This document shows positions 28,264 through 38,200 of a stretch of 64,000 bases of DNA, in pieces. Source of the stretch: Pigmentiphaga litoralis (GTDB lineage Bacteria > Pseudomonadota > Gammaproteobacteria > Burkholderiales > Burkholderiaceae_B); the NCBI RefSeq assembly GCF_013408655.1, contig NZ_JACCBP010000002.1:930001-994000 (forward strand), given 5' to 3'. Position numbers and translations under genes: made by a program. The stretch's first letter is position 1, and the number at the start of each line of letters is the position of its first letter. The notes beneath the pieces were generated by a model. The model was not told the DNA's origin, searched no databases, and saw only the letters and a program-made list of their open reading frames with translations.

Positions 28264-30234
28264 TTAAAACCGCCGCCGAACCGGCGCAGGCCGATACCAC
28301 GCCGCCTTACCCGCCGTCCGAGCCGCCCCCTGCCGCGCATGCCCGCGCAAGTGCAAGTCGACCGCCTCCACCCACGGCTCCAGCAATTCCCGCGCGTCCT
28401 CCGCCATCGGAAAGCTGTCCGGCAGCCGATACGACAGCCACAGGTACGCCCACAACTGCTGCACGGCCATCTCCGCCTTGTCCAGCGCGGCATTTTCCGG
28501 ATAGCCCCTTAAAAACTCCAGCCCGACCGGCACGTCGCGATTGACCTTGCGGACCCAGTCCGTCCACGTCGCGCCCAGGACCTCATGCTGCGAGCTCAAG
28601 GGCACCATCGCCAGCAGGTGCTTGGTCTGCAGCGTTAAATTTTGCATGGCATCGAGCAGGGACGCGCGGTCCAGCATTTCTTGCGGGACGTGGGCGCGGA
28701 AGAAGCCGTCGCCCTGGTCGGCGTGCTGCTCGTAGGCGGCGAGCAGGGCTTCGAGGCGTTCCGTATTGGCCAGTTTGGACAGCCGTTCCAGATAGGCCTG
28801 GCTGGGCGCGATCAGGAAGCCGCGGGCGGGCAGGGGCGGTTGCTGGGCCTGCATCAGTTCGACGACGACACGATGTTCGTTGGGGGTCAGGCCGACGACG
28901 ATGCCGTCCTTGGTTTGCTTGCCCTTGGACAGAGGCTGGTGACCGTAGCGGCCGGCCCGTCCGCCGATCTGCTGGAGCATGGCGACGTCGAGCCGCTGGA
29001 CGTCTTCGCCGTTGAACTTGGTGACGGACGTGAAGACGACGCGCTGGATGGGCAGGTTCAGGCCCATGCCGATGGCGTCGGTGGCGACCAGGATGTCGGC
29101 GTCGCCGTCGGCGAAGCGCTGGGCTTCGCGCTCACGCACTTCGGGGCTCAGCATCCCGTAGACGCAGGCGACGGACATGCCGCGCGCCAGGAAGTCGTCG
29201 CGCAGCGTCAGGGCATTGCGCCTGGAAAACACGACCCATGCGTCGCCTTTACGGGCTTGCCGCAGGCCCGCAATGGGGTCGCCGGCCAGCGCGTTCTGCG
29301 CGACGGTCAGCGGGTGTTTGCGTTCTTTGTAGTGGACTTCGAGTTCCAGGCCGAGCCGGGATGCCAGTGCCCTGACGGCCGCCTCTGCGGACAGCGCGCC
29401 GAGCAGCCAGACTTCGCCGGCATTCGCGCCAATGACGGCCTGGGTCCAGGCCCATCCTCGGTCGGGGTCGAGCAGCATCTGGATTTCGTCGATGACGGCG
29501 ACGTCGACCTGTCGATCGGGGTTCAACATTTCGATGGTGGATGCCGTCACCCGGGAGCGCGCGACATCGCGCCGGTCTTCACCGGTCAGCAGGGACGTCG
29601 GCACCTTGAATTCATCGTTGAGGCGGTTGAACGCTTCCAGCGCCAGCAGCCGCAGCGGGCCGAGGTAGACGCCGCTGTCGGCTTTCGCCAGGCGTTTGAA
29701 TGCGTCGTAGGTTTTGCCGGAATTGGTCGGGCCGAGCACGGCAATCAGCCGGCGTTTGCGCCCGTGCGCGCGGAAGGATTCGGGATAGTCTTCGAGCCGG
29801 ACGGCCTGGCGGATGGCGTTGCCCATGGCCTCGCGCGTTTTTTCGACGCGCAGAGACGACAGGGCGTGCTCAAGAATCCTGGGAAGGTCTACCAGGTTGA
29901 CGCCGTCGGCAAGGTGCTCTTCCAGATCGTCGGCCAGGTCCAGCAGGCCTTCGGCGTCGGCAGCCCCCAGGAATGCCTGCAGGCGCCCGGCGGCGATGTC
30001 CAGGGCGCCTTGCAGCCCCGGCAGCAGCTTTTTGGCTGCGTCACGTTGATGCTGCTTGCGATCCTTGAGCGTCATGGCCGCGAACTTCCGGCTGTCGCCC
30101 AGCTTGGACGCGTCGGTGTAGCCGTACACGACCCACTGCTGATCATTGAAGTCGACGGTGAGTCGGGCCGCCAGCCAGGCTGAACGGGTACCGACGATTA
30201 ACTTGGTGGCTTCTGGAGCCTGGGATGGAAGCAT
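28264..30234 (-). CDS. Suv3-like DEAD/DEAH-box helicase
   Basis: A 656-residue superfamily 2 helicase. Walker A lies in LIAVLGPTNSGKTYDAFKRL (near residue 165), motif II is DEIQ in VIDEIQMLLDPDRGWAW, and motif VI is QIGGRAGRYG. The blocks GVYLGPLRLLALEAFNRLN and FLIAPSQAYLERLSKLAN match the Suv3 family, known as the mitochondrial RNA helicase of the degradosome. Bacterial members are found in several proteobacteria, but their substrate is not defined. The N-terminal 150 residues are helical and family-specific. Runs on the minus strand toward the phage-type gene. Confidence 0.88.
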   Translation of the reverse strand: MLPSQAPEATKLIVGTRSAWLAARLTVDFNDQQWVVYGYTDASKLGDSRKFAAMTLKDRKQHQRDAAKKLLPGLQGALDIAAGRLQAFLGAADAEGLLDLADDLEEHLADGVNLVDLPRILEHALSSLRVEKTREAMGNAIRQAVRLEDYPESFRAHGRKRRLIAVLGPTNSGKTYDAFKRLAKADSGVYLGPLRLLALEAFNRLNDEFKVPTSLLTGEDRRDVARSRVTASTIEMLNPDRQVDVAVIDEIQMLLDPDRGWAWTQAVIGANAGEVWLLGALSAEAAVRALASRLGLELEVHYKERKHPLTVAQNALAGDPIAGLRQARKGDAWVVFSRRNALTLRDDFLARGMSVACVYGMLSPEVREREAQRFADGDADILVATDAIGMGLNLPIQRVVFTSVTKFNGEDVQRLDVAMLQQIGGRAGRYGHQPLSKGKQTKDGIVVGLTPNEHRVVVELMQAQQPPLPARGFLIAPSQAYLERLSKLANTERLEALLAAYEQHADQGDGFFRAHVPQEMLDRASLLDAMQNLTLQTKHLLAMVPLSSQHEVLGATWTDWVRKVNRDVPVGLEFLRGYPENAALDKAEMAVQQLWAYLWLSYRLPDSFPMAEDARELLEPWVEAVDLHLRGHARQGAARTAGKAAWYRPAPVRRRF

Positions 30235-30361
30235 TCAAACCTTTGCGAGCGGCTAACGAATGTTCGTTCGTCAGTGTCGACCTGTAGCAGGGCCATACGG
30301 TGCCGCTGATGACATTAATAACAAGAAACGCCATTTTGGCGTGTTGTCACCCTGCAGGCCA

Positions 30362-32308
30362 CTATCGCACTGTCGGCAACCACAATAAGAAACACGTGCC
30401 CCGACCCGCTGACGTCCACCTGACACGCGCCCCGATCGCCTTAGCCCGCCGCAGCTGATTCTGCAGCCCGCTCCCGCCAGACTGCCGTGCTGGCGCCAGC
30501 GCGAACCCCACCCCGTTGTCGATGATGGTCAGCCTGATGCCATCTGCGGTCTCGGCTGTCGCCACACAAATCTCGGTGGCGTGAGCATGCTTGATGATGT
30601 TGGTGAACGCCTCTAGCAGGATCCGCAGAATATGCAGCGACACGCGCGGCGCCAGGCGATCCCGTGAACCCACGTCCTTCACTTCCCACCGCAAGGCAAT
30701 GCCTAGCTTGTCCAATCGGGGGCCGAGACGAAAGCGCAGTGTGTCGAGCAACAGCAGCAGATCGGCGTCTACCGACTCCGATGAATCGATCGATAGCTTC
30801 AGGTCTTCGACGCATTCCTTCAGGATGTCGGCAACATCCGCCGAATCCAGTTGCCCGCATTCCACCGGCCCCACCGCGCTGGTCCGGGCTGCGTCCAGGC
30901 CAGGGCGCATCTCCCGCTTCCTGCGGCGTCCATCGCTCGGCGATCCGCGTTGTTCGATGACGCGCAGGCGCGGCTGGCCATCGCTGGTATCGACTTCGAC
31001 GACGTTGTCGATTGCGGCCATATAGCGTTGGAGCACCAGATACATCAGGATCAAACAGGCTCCGACGTTGACGAAGGCGCCAAGCAGCAAGTGATCGATG
31101 TCGACAAGGTTGTTATGCATGAGCCAGTCGTGCACGCCTAACGTGACGCCCAGCAGGCCCCAGGCGGCGACGAGCATGCCGGGGTTGGAATGCCCCGATC
31201 TGGCGTCCCATATGCCGGTGCCGAAGACAAGCAGCCCCAGCAGCAGCAACGGCAGGTAGATCAAGGGTCCGACAATGCCCACGTAAGGCATCGCTAGAAC
31301 GAACGGCAGGGTCAGCAAGCTGCTCGCAACGGTCGTCACGATCAACGTGCGTTGCAACAAGGGGCGGGGTCGGCCATGCAACTCCACCAGGATCAGGTGG
31401 GCCAGAAAAACGACGACAAAGCGGGCGGTGACGTCGGCCCAGGTGAACCAGGCGTCGTCCAGGGGAATCCAGTCGGAGCCGACGTAGTAGCGCAGCGAGC
31501 GGACATAGACGGCGACCGACATCAGGGCGAACAGCAAATACAGCTTTTCGGACCGGTTCCGTCGCCACACGAACAGCACGAAGATACCCATCGCCAAGAA
31601 GGCTACGCTGCTGGCAAGCGGCAGGCGGTTCTGCAGCCAGTTGCGCCATTGATAGCGCCACCTTAGGGCGTCCGCAGTACCCACCCACACAGTGGACAGG
31701 GCGCTGTCGAGGTTGCGCAGGTGCTGGATGCGGAGGGTGACGGTGTCGGGGGGTGATGCGTCGCCGAAGTTGTCCAGCGGGATCCAGATGGGGGCATTCA
31801 GTGGGGTCGACAGATTGAAGTCGGATTGGTACAGCAGGCGCGAATCGGCGTAGATGGCGATGCGACCGGCGGCTTTCCAGCGGGGAATGTAAAGGTAGCG
31901 CGGGCCTTTGATCGGGGTGAACGGGGCGGTCTGCAGGCGGTACCAGGTGATGGTGGTGGAGGCGAGGTTTTCATTGGGCCTCGGAGCCGGCTTCAAGCGC
32001 GAGTACGGGGAGGCATGGGGAAGGTTGACGTCGGTCCAACCGCCAGGAGGGGCATCTGCTGGAAGCGAATCGGATAGACGAACGTCCGGCTCAATCGTAG
32101 TGGGTGCGATCGCGACGCCCGGATCGGCACGGGGGTCAATCGTGTAAGGTGCCGGCGAAAACCCGATGCTGGGCTGGTCCAGCTTCTGCGCTTGCCGCAC
32201 ATTCAGACTGCCTGGCTCCAAAAACGGGTCAGGCGCCGACGCATATCTATCCAGACCCAGCGCCGCGACGATCAACAGGGCTGCGAGCACGGCGAGGCGG
32301 TTCATCAT
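30362..32308 (-). CDS. 7TM sensor histidine-kinase paralogue A, phospho-acceptor His lost
   Basis: A 648-residue membrane protein. A signal/anchor segment, a periplasmic all-beta domain (residues about 25-230) and roughly seven membrane helices (about 235-430) precede a cytoplasmic HATPase domain. It is a close paralogue of the next gene upstream (32378-34309). The ATP-binding boxes remain (EAFTNIIKHAHAT, IIDNGVGFAL). The H-box is degraded: the paralogue's MHDGLGASL is MRPGLDAAR here, so the expected His is Arg468 and the Asp after it is Pro. The helical linker before it is also eroded. It may be a pseudokinase, a phosphatase or a heterodimer partner. Its 5' leader is a copy of the response-regulator leader. 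ATG at 32305 is an equally good start. Confidence 0.8.
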   Translation of the reverse strand: MMNRLAVLAALLIVAALGLDRYASAPDPFLEPGSLNVRQAQKLDQPSIGFSPAPYTIDPRADPGVAIAPTTIEPDVRLSDSLPADAPPGGWTDVNLPHASPYSRLKPAPRPNENLASTTITWYRLQTAPFTPIKGPRYLYIPRWKAAGRIAIYADSRLLYQSDFNLSTPLNAPIWIPLDNFGDASPPDTVTLRIQHLRNLDSALSTVWVGTADALRWRYQWRNWLQNRLPLASSVAFLAMGIFVLFVWRRNRSEKLYLLFALMSVAVYVRSLRYYVGSDWIPLDDAWFTWADVTARFVVVFLAHLILVELHGRPRPLLQRTLIVTTVASSLLTLPFVLAMPYVGIVGPLIYLPLLLLGLLVFGTGIWDARSGHSNPGMLVAAWGLLGVTLGVHDWLMHNNLVDIDHLLLGAFVNVGACLILMYLVLQRYMAAIDNVVEVDTSDGQPRLRVIEQRGSPSDGRRRKREMRPGLDAARTSAVGPVECGQLDSADVADILKECVEDLKLSIDSSESVDADLLLLLDTLRFRLGPRLDKLGIALRWEVKDVGSRDRLAPRVSLHILRILLEAFTNIIKHAHATEICVATAETADGIRLTIIDNGVGFALAPARQSGGSGLQNQLRRAKAIGARVRWTSAGRGTCFLLWLPTVR

Positions 32309-32312
32309 TGGG

Positions 32313-32383
32313 GTTCCTGCGGTGTGAGGACCCGCTGCCGCGATTATGCCCGACCGGACTAGCGATGGATGAGTAAATTATCC
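32313..32383 (-). promoter_or_regulatory. Second copy of the response-regulator leader, in front of kinase A
   Basis: Read on the plus strand, CGCGATTATGCCCGA (32339-32353), GGATGAG (32367-32373) and ATTATCC (32377-32383) recur at 35103-35117, 35131-35137 and 35142-35148 with near-identical spacing. The GGAAC ribosome site (minus strand of 32313-32317) is also shared. The copy runs into the stop codon of kinase B. It probably gives kinase A its own promoter. Confidence 0.65.
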
Positions 32384-34309
32384 CCGCGCCGTCGGCAACC
32401 ACAACACAAAACACGTTCCGCGATCCGCCGGCGTCCACTCGACACGCCCGCCGATCGCCTCGGCCCGCCGCAGCTGATTCTGCAATCCCCGGCCGCCCGC
32501 CAGGCGTGCCGGCTCCAGCGCGAAGCCCACCCCGTTGTCGATGATCGATAGCGTGACGCCATCCGCAGTTTCGGCCGTCACCACCCGAATCTCGGTGGCG
32601 TGGGCATGCTTGATGATATTGGTGAACGCCTCTTGCAGGATCCGCAGAATGTGCAGCGACATCCTGGGCTCCAGCCAATCCAGCGGGCGCACGTCCTTCA
32701 CTTCCCAGCGCAGCGCAATGCCCATGTTGTCGAGCCGAGGCCCGATGCGAAAGCGCAGGGTGCCGAGCAACAGCAGCAGGTCGGCTTCGACAGGTTCCAG
32801 CGAATCGATCGACAGCTTCAGGTCTTCGACGCAGTCTTTCAGGATCTCGGCAACGTCGGACGAATCCAGCTGCCCGCGTTCCACCGATCCCAATGCGCTG
32901 ATCAACGAGGCGCCCAGGCCGTCGTGCATGTCTTGCGTCATGCGGCGCCGTTCTTCGTTCAGCATTTCGCGTTGTTCGATGTCGCGCAGGCGTTGATGGC
33001 TGGCGGTCAGCTCCGCTTCGCGGATGTGCAGCCGGCTTTCGAGCCGCGCGTTGGCCTGGGCGACATCGTCGATGGCGACCATGTAGCGTTCGAACACCAG
33101 GTACATCAGGATCAGGCACGCGCCGACGTTGACGAAGGACCCGAGCAGCAGGTGTTCGATGTTGACCAGGTTGTTCTGCATCATCCAGTCATGCACGCCA
33201 AAGACGACGCCAAGCAGGCCCCAGCCGGCCACCAGCATGGCGCGTTTCGAGTGACGCTTTCTGGCGTCCCCCATGCCGATGCCGAAGACGAGCAGCGCCA
33301 GGACCAGCAGCGGCGGGTAGATCAGGGGCGCGACGATGCCTGCGTGCGGCATCGACAGAAAGAAGGGCAGGGTCAGCAGGCTGCTGGCGGCGGTGAATGC
33401 GATCAGGGTGCGCTGCAACCAGGGGCGGGTTCGCCCGTGCAGTTGTTCCAGGATCCGGTGCGCCAGATAGATGATGACGAAGCGTGCATTGACGTCGGCC
33501 CAGTTGAACCAGGCGTCGTCCAGCGGTACCCAGTCGGGGCCGACGTAGTAACGCAGCGAGCGGATGTAGACGGCGATCGACGTCAGAGTGAACAGCAGGT
33601 AAAGCGTTTCGGACCGGTGCCGCCGCCACACGAACAGCACGAAGACGCCAATCGCCAGGAAGGCGGCGCTGCTGGTCAGGGGCAGGCGGTTCTGCAGCCA
33701 GCTGCGCCATTGGTAGCGCCAGCTCAGCGCGTCGGCGGTGCCGACCCAGACCGTGGACAGGGCGCTGTCCAGGCCGCGCAGGTGCTGGATGCGGATGGTG
33801 ACGGTCGTGGGCGGGGACGCGTCGCCGTAGTTGTCCAGCGGGATCCAGAGGGGTTCATTCGACGGGGTCGAGTACAGGTTGGAGTTGGATTGGTACAGCA
33901 GGCGCGCGTCCGCATACACGGCGATGCGTCCGGCGGCTTTCCATCGGGGAATGTACAGGTAGCGCGGCCCGCTGATCTGGGCCAACTGACCCGTCTGCAG
34001 GCGATACCAGGTGAGTGTGGTGGGCGTGAGGCTTTCGCTGGGCCGCATGGCGCGTTTCAGGCGCAGATAGGGCGATGCGTGGGGCAGGCTGACGTCGGTC
34101 CAGGATCCGCCGGGCGCATCCGGCGAACGCGGATCGGGGTCGATGGTGTAGGGCGCCGGGGAAAATCCCGTGCTGGGCTGATCCAGTCTCTGGGCCTGGG
34201 TCAGGTGCAGGCTGCCCGGCGGGGCGGCCGGATCCTGCGCTGACACGAAGCTGCCCAGGCCCAGCGCCACGACGATGCAACACGCGGCCAGCAGGGCAAG
34301 GCGCGTCAT
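32378..34309 (-). CDS. 7TM sensor histidine kinase B (NarX/DesK-type, intact H-box)
   Basis: A 643-residue membrane kinase. An N-terminal anchor (LLAACCIVVALGLGSFVSA) is followed by a periplasmic beta-rich domain to about residue 220, then about seven membrane helices (residues 225-420). A coiled-coil linker leads to a HisKA_3-type H-box with the phospho-acceptor His462 in QDMHDGLGASLISAL. The HATPase domain has EAFTNIIKHAHATEI and SIIDNGVGFAL. This layout resembles 7TMR-DISM receptors, which sense small ligands in the periplasm. Its ATG overlaps the response-regulator stop by four bases, so the two are translationally coupled partners. Kinase A follows after 69 bases. Confidence 0.88.
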   Translation of the reverse strand: MTRLALLAACCIVVALGLGSFVSAQDPAAPPGSLHLTQAQRLDQPSTGFSPAPYTIDPDPRSPDAPGGSWTDVSLPHASPYLRLKRAMRPSESLTPTTLTWYRLQTGQLAQISGPRYLYIPRWKAAGRIAVYADARLLYQSNSNLYSTPSNEPLWIPLDNYGDASPPTTVTIRIQHLRGLDSALSTVWVGTADALSWRYQWRSWLQNRLPLTSSAAFLAIGVFVLFVWRRHRSETLYLLFTLTSIAVYIRSLRYYVGPDWVPLDDAWFNWADVNARFVIIYLAHRILEQLHGRTRPWLQRTLIAFTAASSLLTLPFFLSMPHAGIVAPLIYPPLLVLALLVFGIGMGDARKRHSKRAMLVAGWGLLGVVFGVHDWMMQNNLVNIEHLLLGSFVNVGACLILMYLVFERYMVAIDDVAQANARLESRLHIREAELTASHQRLRDIEQREMLNEERRRMTQDMHDGLGASLISALGSVERGQLDSSDVAEILKDCVEDLKLSIDSLEPVEADLLLLLGTLRFRIGPRLDNMGIALRWEVKDVRPLDWLEPRMSLHILRILQEAFTNIIKHAHATEIRVVTAETADGVTLSIIDNGVGFALEPARLAGGRGLQNQLRRAEAIGGRVEWTPADRGTCFVLWLPTARG

Positions 34310-35073
34310 TCGGCCGTTTGCCGGCTTGCCTTGCCCGCCGCGCCGCCGAGCAGGCCCTGTGCGTACCCTTCGTAGATCGCTTCGGCCTTGGATTTGACCT
34401 TGAGTTTGGCGTACACACGGCGCACGAAGGTGGTGACGGTGTGGTTGGAAATCTGCATCAGCCCGGCGATCTCGCCGTAGGTGAAGCCCTTGGTGATCAG
34501 CTCCAGCACTTCGTGTTCACGTGTGGACAGCGTGGGGTAGGGCATGGCCGGGACCGCGGCGGGGGGCGGATACGGCAACACCGATGCCGGCAGCGGGACG
34601 GCCGGGGTTCGGACCGGCGCCACGGCATCCTGCCCCCGGAACCGCCTCAGGATCTGCCGGGCGATCAGCGGGCTGACCGGGCTGCCGCCGCTTTGCAGGC
34701 TGCGGATGGCATCGGCCATGTTCTGCGGCGAGTTGCCCTTGAGCAGGTAGCCTGACGCACCGGCTTCGATGGATCGCAGCACGTGGGCTTCGTCGCCGAA
34801 AACGGTGCTGACCATGATGCCGCAGTCTGGCCACTTGCCCGCCGCGGCGTGGATCACGTCGATGCCGGATCCGTCGGGCAACCCCAGGTCGACCAACAGC
34901 ACATCGGCCGCCGGACCGTCGAGCAGGCGTAAGCCTTCGTCGCGCGTCCGGGCCAAGCCGGTCAAGCGGATTTCATGCGACGTGTTCAATGCGGATACCA
35001 GCGCATCCGAAAAGAAAATGTCGTCTTCTACCAAGGCAACGTGGATGAAGGGCAGGGAGTCGGGGGACGTCAT
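34306..35073 (-). CDS. NarL/FixJ-family response regulator
   Basis: A 255-residue two-component regulator. Residues 8-125 form the receiver domain, with acidic pair Glu16-Asp17-Asp18 and phospho-acceptor Asp62 in LLVDLGLPDGSG. A Pro/Ala-rich linker (about 145-180) is longer than usual. Residues about 183-245 form a LuxR-type helix-turn-helix (LSTREHEVLELITKGFTYGE, then IAGLMQISNHTVTTFVRRVY). It overlaps kinase B by ATGA and so is its cognate partner. It is divergent from the giant autotransporter gene with a 177-base gap, which makes that adhesin an attractive target. The regulatory link is inferred from position only. Confidence 0.9.
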   Translation of the reverse strand: MTSPDSLPFIHVALVEDDIFFSDALVSALNTSHEIRLTGLARTRDEGLRLLDGPAADVLLVDLGLPDGSGIDVIHAAAGKWPDCGIMVSTVFGDEAHVLRSIEAGASGYLLKGNSPQNMADAIRSLQSGGSPVSPLIARQILRRFRGQDAVAPVRTPAVPLPASVLPYPPPAAVPAMPYPTLSTREHEVLELITKGFTYGEIAGLMQISNHTVTTFVRRVYAKLKVKSKAEAIYEGYAQGLLGGAAGKASRQTAE

Positions 35074-35250
35074 GGTGGGTTCCAGTGGCGATGACCCGCC
35101 GTCGCGATTATGCCCGAGGGAACTACATAAGGATGAGCAAGATTATCCGGGCTGTTGCGAATACTGCCATGTCACCTGTTCTGGGGACATACACGCCGGA
35201 AGCGGTTGCGTAGGGTGCAAGCCTCCCTATCTTCAGTTGCCGAGACGTTT
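35074..35250. promoter_or_regulatory. Divergent control region of response regulator and giant autotransporter
   Basis: This 177-base gap holds the regulator leader (35079-35148), whose blocks are repeated in front of kinase A. On the minus strand GGATAAT and GCATAAT lie about 30 bases apart and are conserved in both copies; either could be a -10 box. On the autotransporter side there is a weak TGTC-N12-GACA inverted repeat around 35168-35188. No strong plus-strand promoter stands out. Confidence 0.45.
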
Positions 35251-38200
35251 ATGAACCATGCCTACCGTGTTGTCTGGAATGTGAGCCTTGGCGTGTGGCA
35301 GGCCGTCTCGGAACTGGCGCGCGCCTCGGGCAAAAGCAGTGGCGGCGCGGCGCGCAAACGGGCACGCCTGCTGGCGGCGGCACTGCTGCCCCTGGGGGCG
35401 GTGGGCCTGGCCTTGGGCACGGCGTCGTTCGATGCCAGTGCGACATCCGTCACGACCGGCCAGAATTACTACGTGCCGACCCGCAGCACCTATCTGTTCG
35501 GCGCGGCCGGGACGGCGGGCCAGAATGCGGACGGCCATGGCGGCAAGTGCCATCACGGCCCGATTCCGGGCAGCGCGGGCGCCAATGGCAGCACGGTCAA
35601 CCAGACGGTGACCTATTCGCCGACGACCCATCCGTTCAACGGCACGATCGTCGTGGCGGGCAGCACCGGCGGCACGGGCGGGGCCGGAGGCAGCGGCGAT
35701 CCGCAAGGCGAATGCGGCAAAGGCGACTTCTACGGCATGGCTGGCGGAGCCGGTGGCAACGTGACCCTGGTCGTCAACCCGGGCACCACTGCCCCGGCAG
35801 CGGGCTATACGGTCACCAATACCGGCATTGTGGCCCTGAGCCATGGCGGCAACGGCGGCGCGGGCGGTGACAACACGCGGGCCCGGGACAACTACAGCGC
35901 CGGGGATGGCGGCGCTGCCGGCAACGCGGGCGAGGTGACCGTGACCAATCATGTGTCGTTCAACGTGACGGGCGGAGCGTCGGCCTTCGGGATCGTCGCC
36001 CAGAGCGCGGGCGGCCAGGGCGGCGAAGGAGGCACGGCGCCAAACGGCAAGGCCAAGGGCGGCAGCGGATTGCCAGGCGGCACGGGTGGCGCAGCGAAGG
36101 TCACGAACACGGGCAACATCACGACCGCGGGCGGCATCGCGATCGCGGTCCAGGGGATTGGCGGATTCGGTGGAGATGCGGGCACCAACACCAAGGGCTA
36201 TGGCGGGGGCGGCGGCTACGGCGGCAACGGGGGATGGACCTGGGCCAACAACAGCGGCGCCCTGCAGGTGGGGTCGGCCGGCGCCGCCACCCCGGCGGGG
36301 GGCATCGGTCTGGCTGTGCAGTCCGTGGGTGGGGGCGGCGGCAATGCAGGCGCCGCCGCGGGCCTGAATGCGCTGGGCGCGGCGGGCGGCACCGCGGGGC
36401 ATGGCGACAACGCGTCGGCTACCAACAGCGGGTCGATCAAGGTGTATGGCGAGTCGAGCATCGGCGTCTTCACCCAGTCCATTGGCGGCGGGGGCGGCAG
36501 CGGCGGCATGGCGGTATCGTCGGGCAAACACACCACGGCCATCGGCGGTAGCGGCGGCGACGGCGGCAATGGCGGCCACGTCTCGGTCATTAATACCGGC
36601 GATGTCTGCACCGGCCTGGCGTGCACGTCGGAGGCGGCCAGTGACGAGACGGCGGGCGGCGCGGTGGGCATCCTGGCCCAGTCGATCGGCGGGGGAGGCG
36701 GCATCGGCGGGTATGCCAAGGCCCGGGGGCACACCAATTCGATCTTCGGCAATACGTCGGCGTTGGCGCTGGGCGGCGAAGGCGGGGCCGGCGGAACGGG
36801 CGGCCGGGTGATCGTCAGCAATACCGCCGACATCAAGACAGCTGAAATCGCGTCGGCCGGCATCATGGCCCAATCGATCGGCGGCGGCGGTGGCGCAGGC
36901 GGCGGCGCCGTCGCGTTTTCCACCGCCATCCTGGGCGCGTCGGGGGCAATGGCCTTTGGCGCCTCGGGCGGGGGCGGGGGATCGGGCGGCGCGGTTGGCG
37001 TCAACTGCAATTCCTACAGCGGCTATTCATCAGGCTTCAGCGCGTGCAGTGGCGAGCCTGCGCTGGCCGCACGGTCGCCCAACTCGGACATCCTGACTGC
37101 CGGCCTGGCATCGCCCGGCATCGTCGCCCAGTCGATTGGCGGTGGCGGCGGCGCCGGGGGGTATGCCACGGCCTTGTCGGGCAGCCTGCTGGGCTCGCTG
37201 GCCATGGGCTTTGGTGGCAAGGGGGGCGCGGGCGGCGCAGGTGGCGCCGTGTTTGCCGGAACCAATGGCGGCACGATCCACACCACGGGCAACTATTCGC
37301 AGGGCTTGCTGGTGCAGTCGATCGGCGGTGGGGGCGGCAGCGGCGGCAGCAGCATGGACCTGAGCCTGGCGGCGGTGGGCTCATCCGCCTCGGTATCGGT
37401 AGGCGGATCGGGCGGGTCGGGCACCCACGGCGGCGCCGTGTCCATTTACAACCCGGGCGGCAGCATCACCACTGCCGGCGACGGCTCGCAAGGCATCGCC
37501 GCGCAGTCCATTGGCGGCGGCGGCGGCAACGGCGGCGCGGCGGTGTCCGTATCCGCGACCACCGGCTATTCCGCGTCGGTGTCGGTGGGCGGATCGGGCG
37601 CGACCGGCGGCGCCGGCGGCAGTGTGCAGATCGTCAACTTCAGCAACCTGTACGACCCGACTTTTGGCGCGGCCGCGATCACCACGACCGGCTATGGCGC
37701 CAGTGCCATTCTTGCCCAGTCCATCGGCGGGGGCGGCGGTCATGGGGGCTATTCGGTCGCCAAGACGGCGGGCTATATGGGCGCGGCCGCGGCGGCCATC
37801 GGCGGGTCGGGTGGTTCGGGCAACAACGCCGGCACCGTGACCGTGAACAACTATGGCGCGCTGACGACGCAAGGCGGCGGCGCGGCGGCGTTGCAGGTGC
37901 AATCCATCGGGGGTGGCGGCGGATCTGGCGGCTATGCCTATGCCGCATCGATCAGCGATTTTCTGGGGATCAGCATTGGCGTGGGCGGTGCCGGCGGCGC
38001 GGGCGCGGCCGGCGGAACGGTCTCTGTCAACAACCACGCGACGATCTCTGTCGATGCGCCAACCGGCAACGCGCCCGGCATCCTGGCGCAATCGATCGGC
38101 GGCGGCGGCGGGTCGGGTGGCTTTGCGGCGGCGGGCGTGGCCTCTATCGGTGGCGCCGTGTCGGTCGCGATTGGCGGCGGTGGCGGCAACGGCGGCACGG

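Noticed and set aside
35155..35250. TTG-initiated 32-residue extension of the autotransporter
   Set aside because: The ESPR signal motif starts at the ATG 35251, and an extension would bury it.
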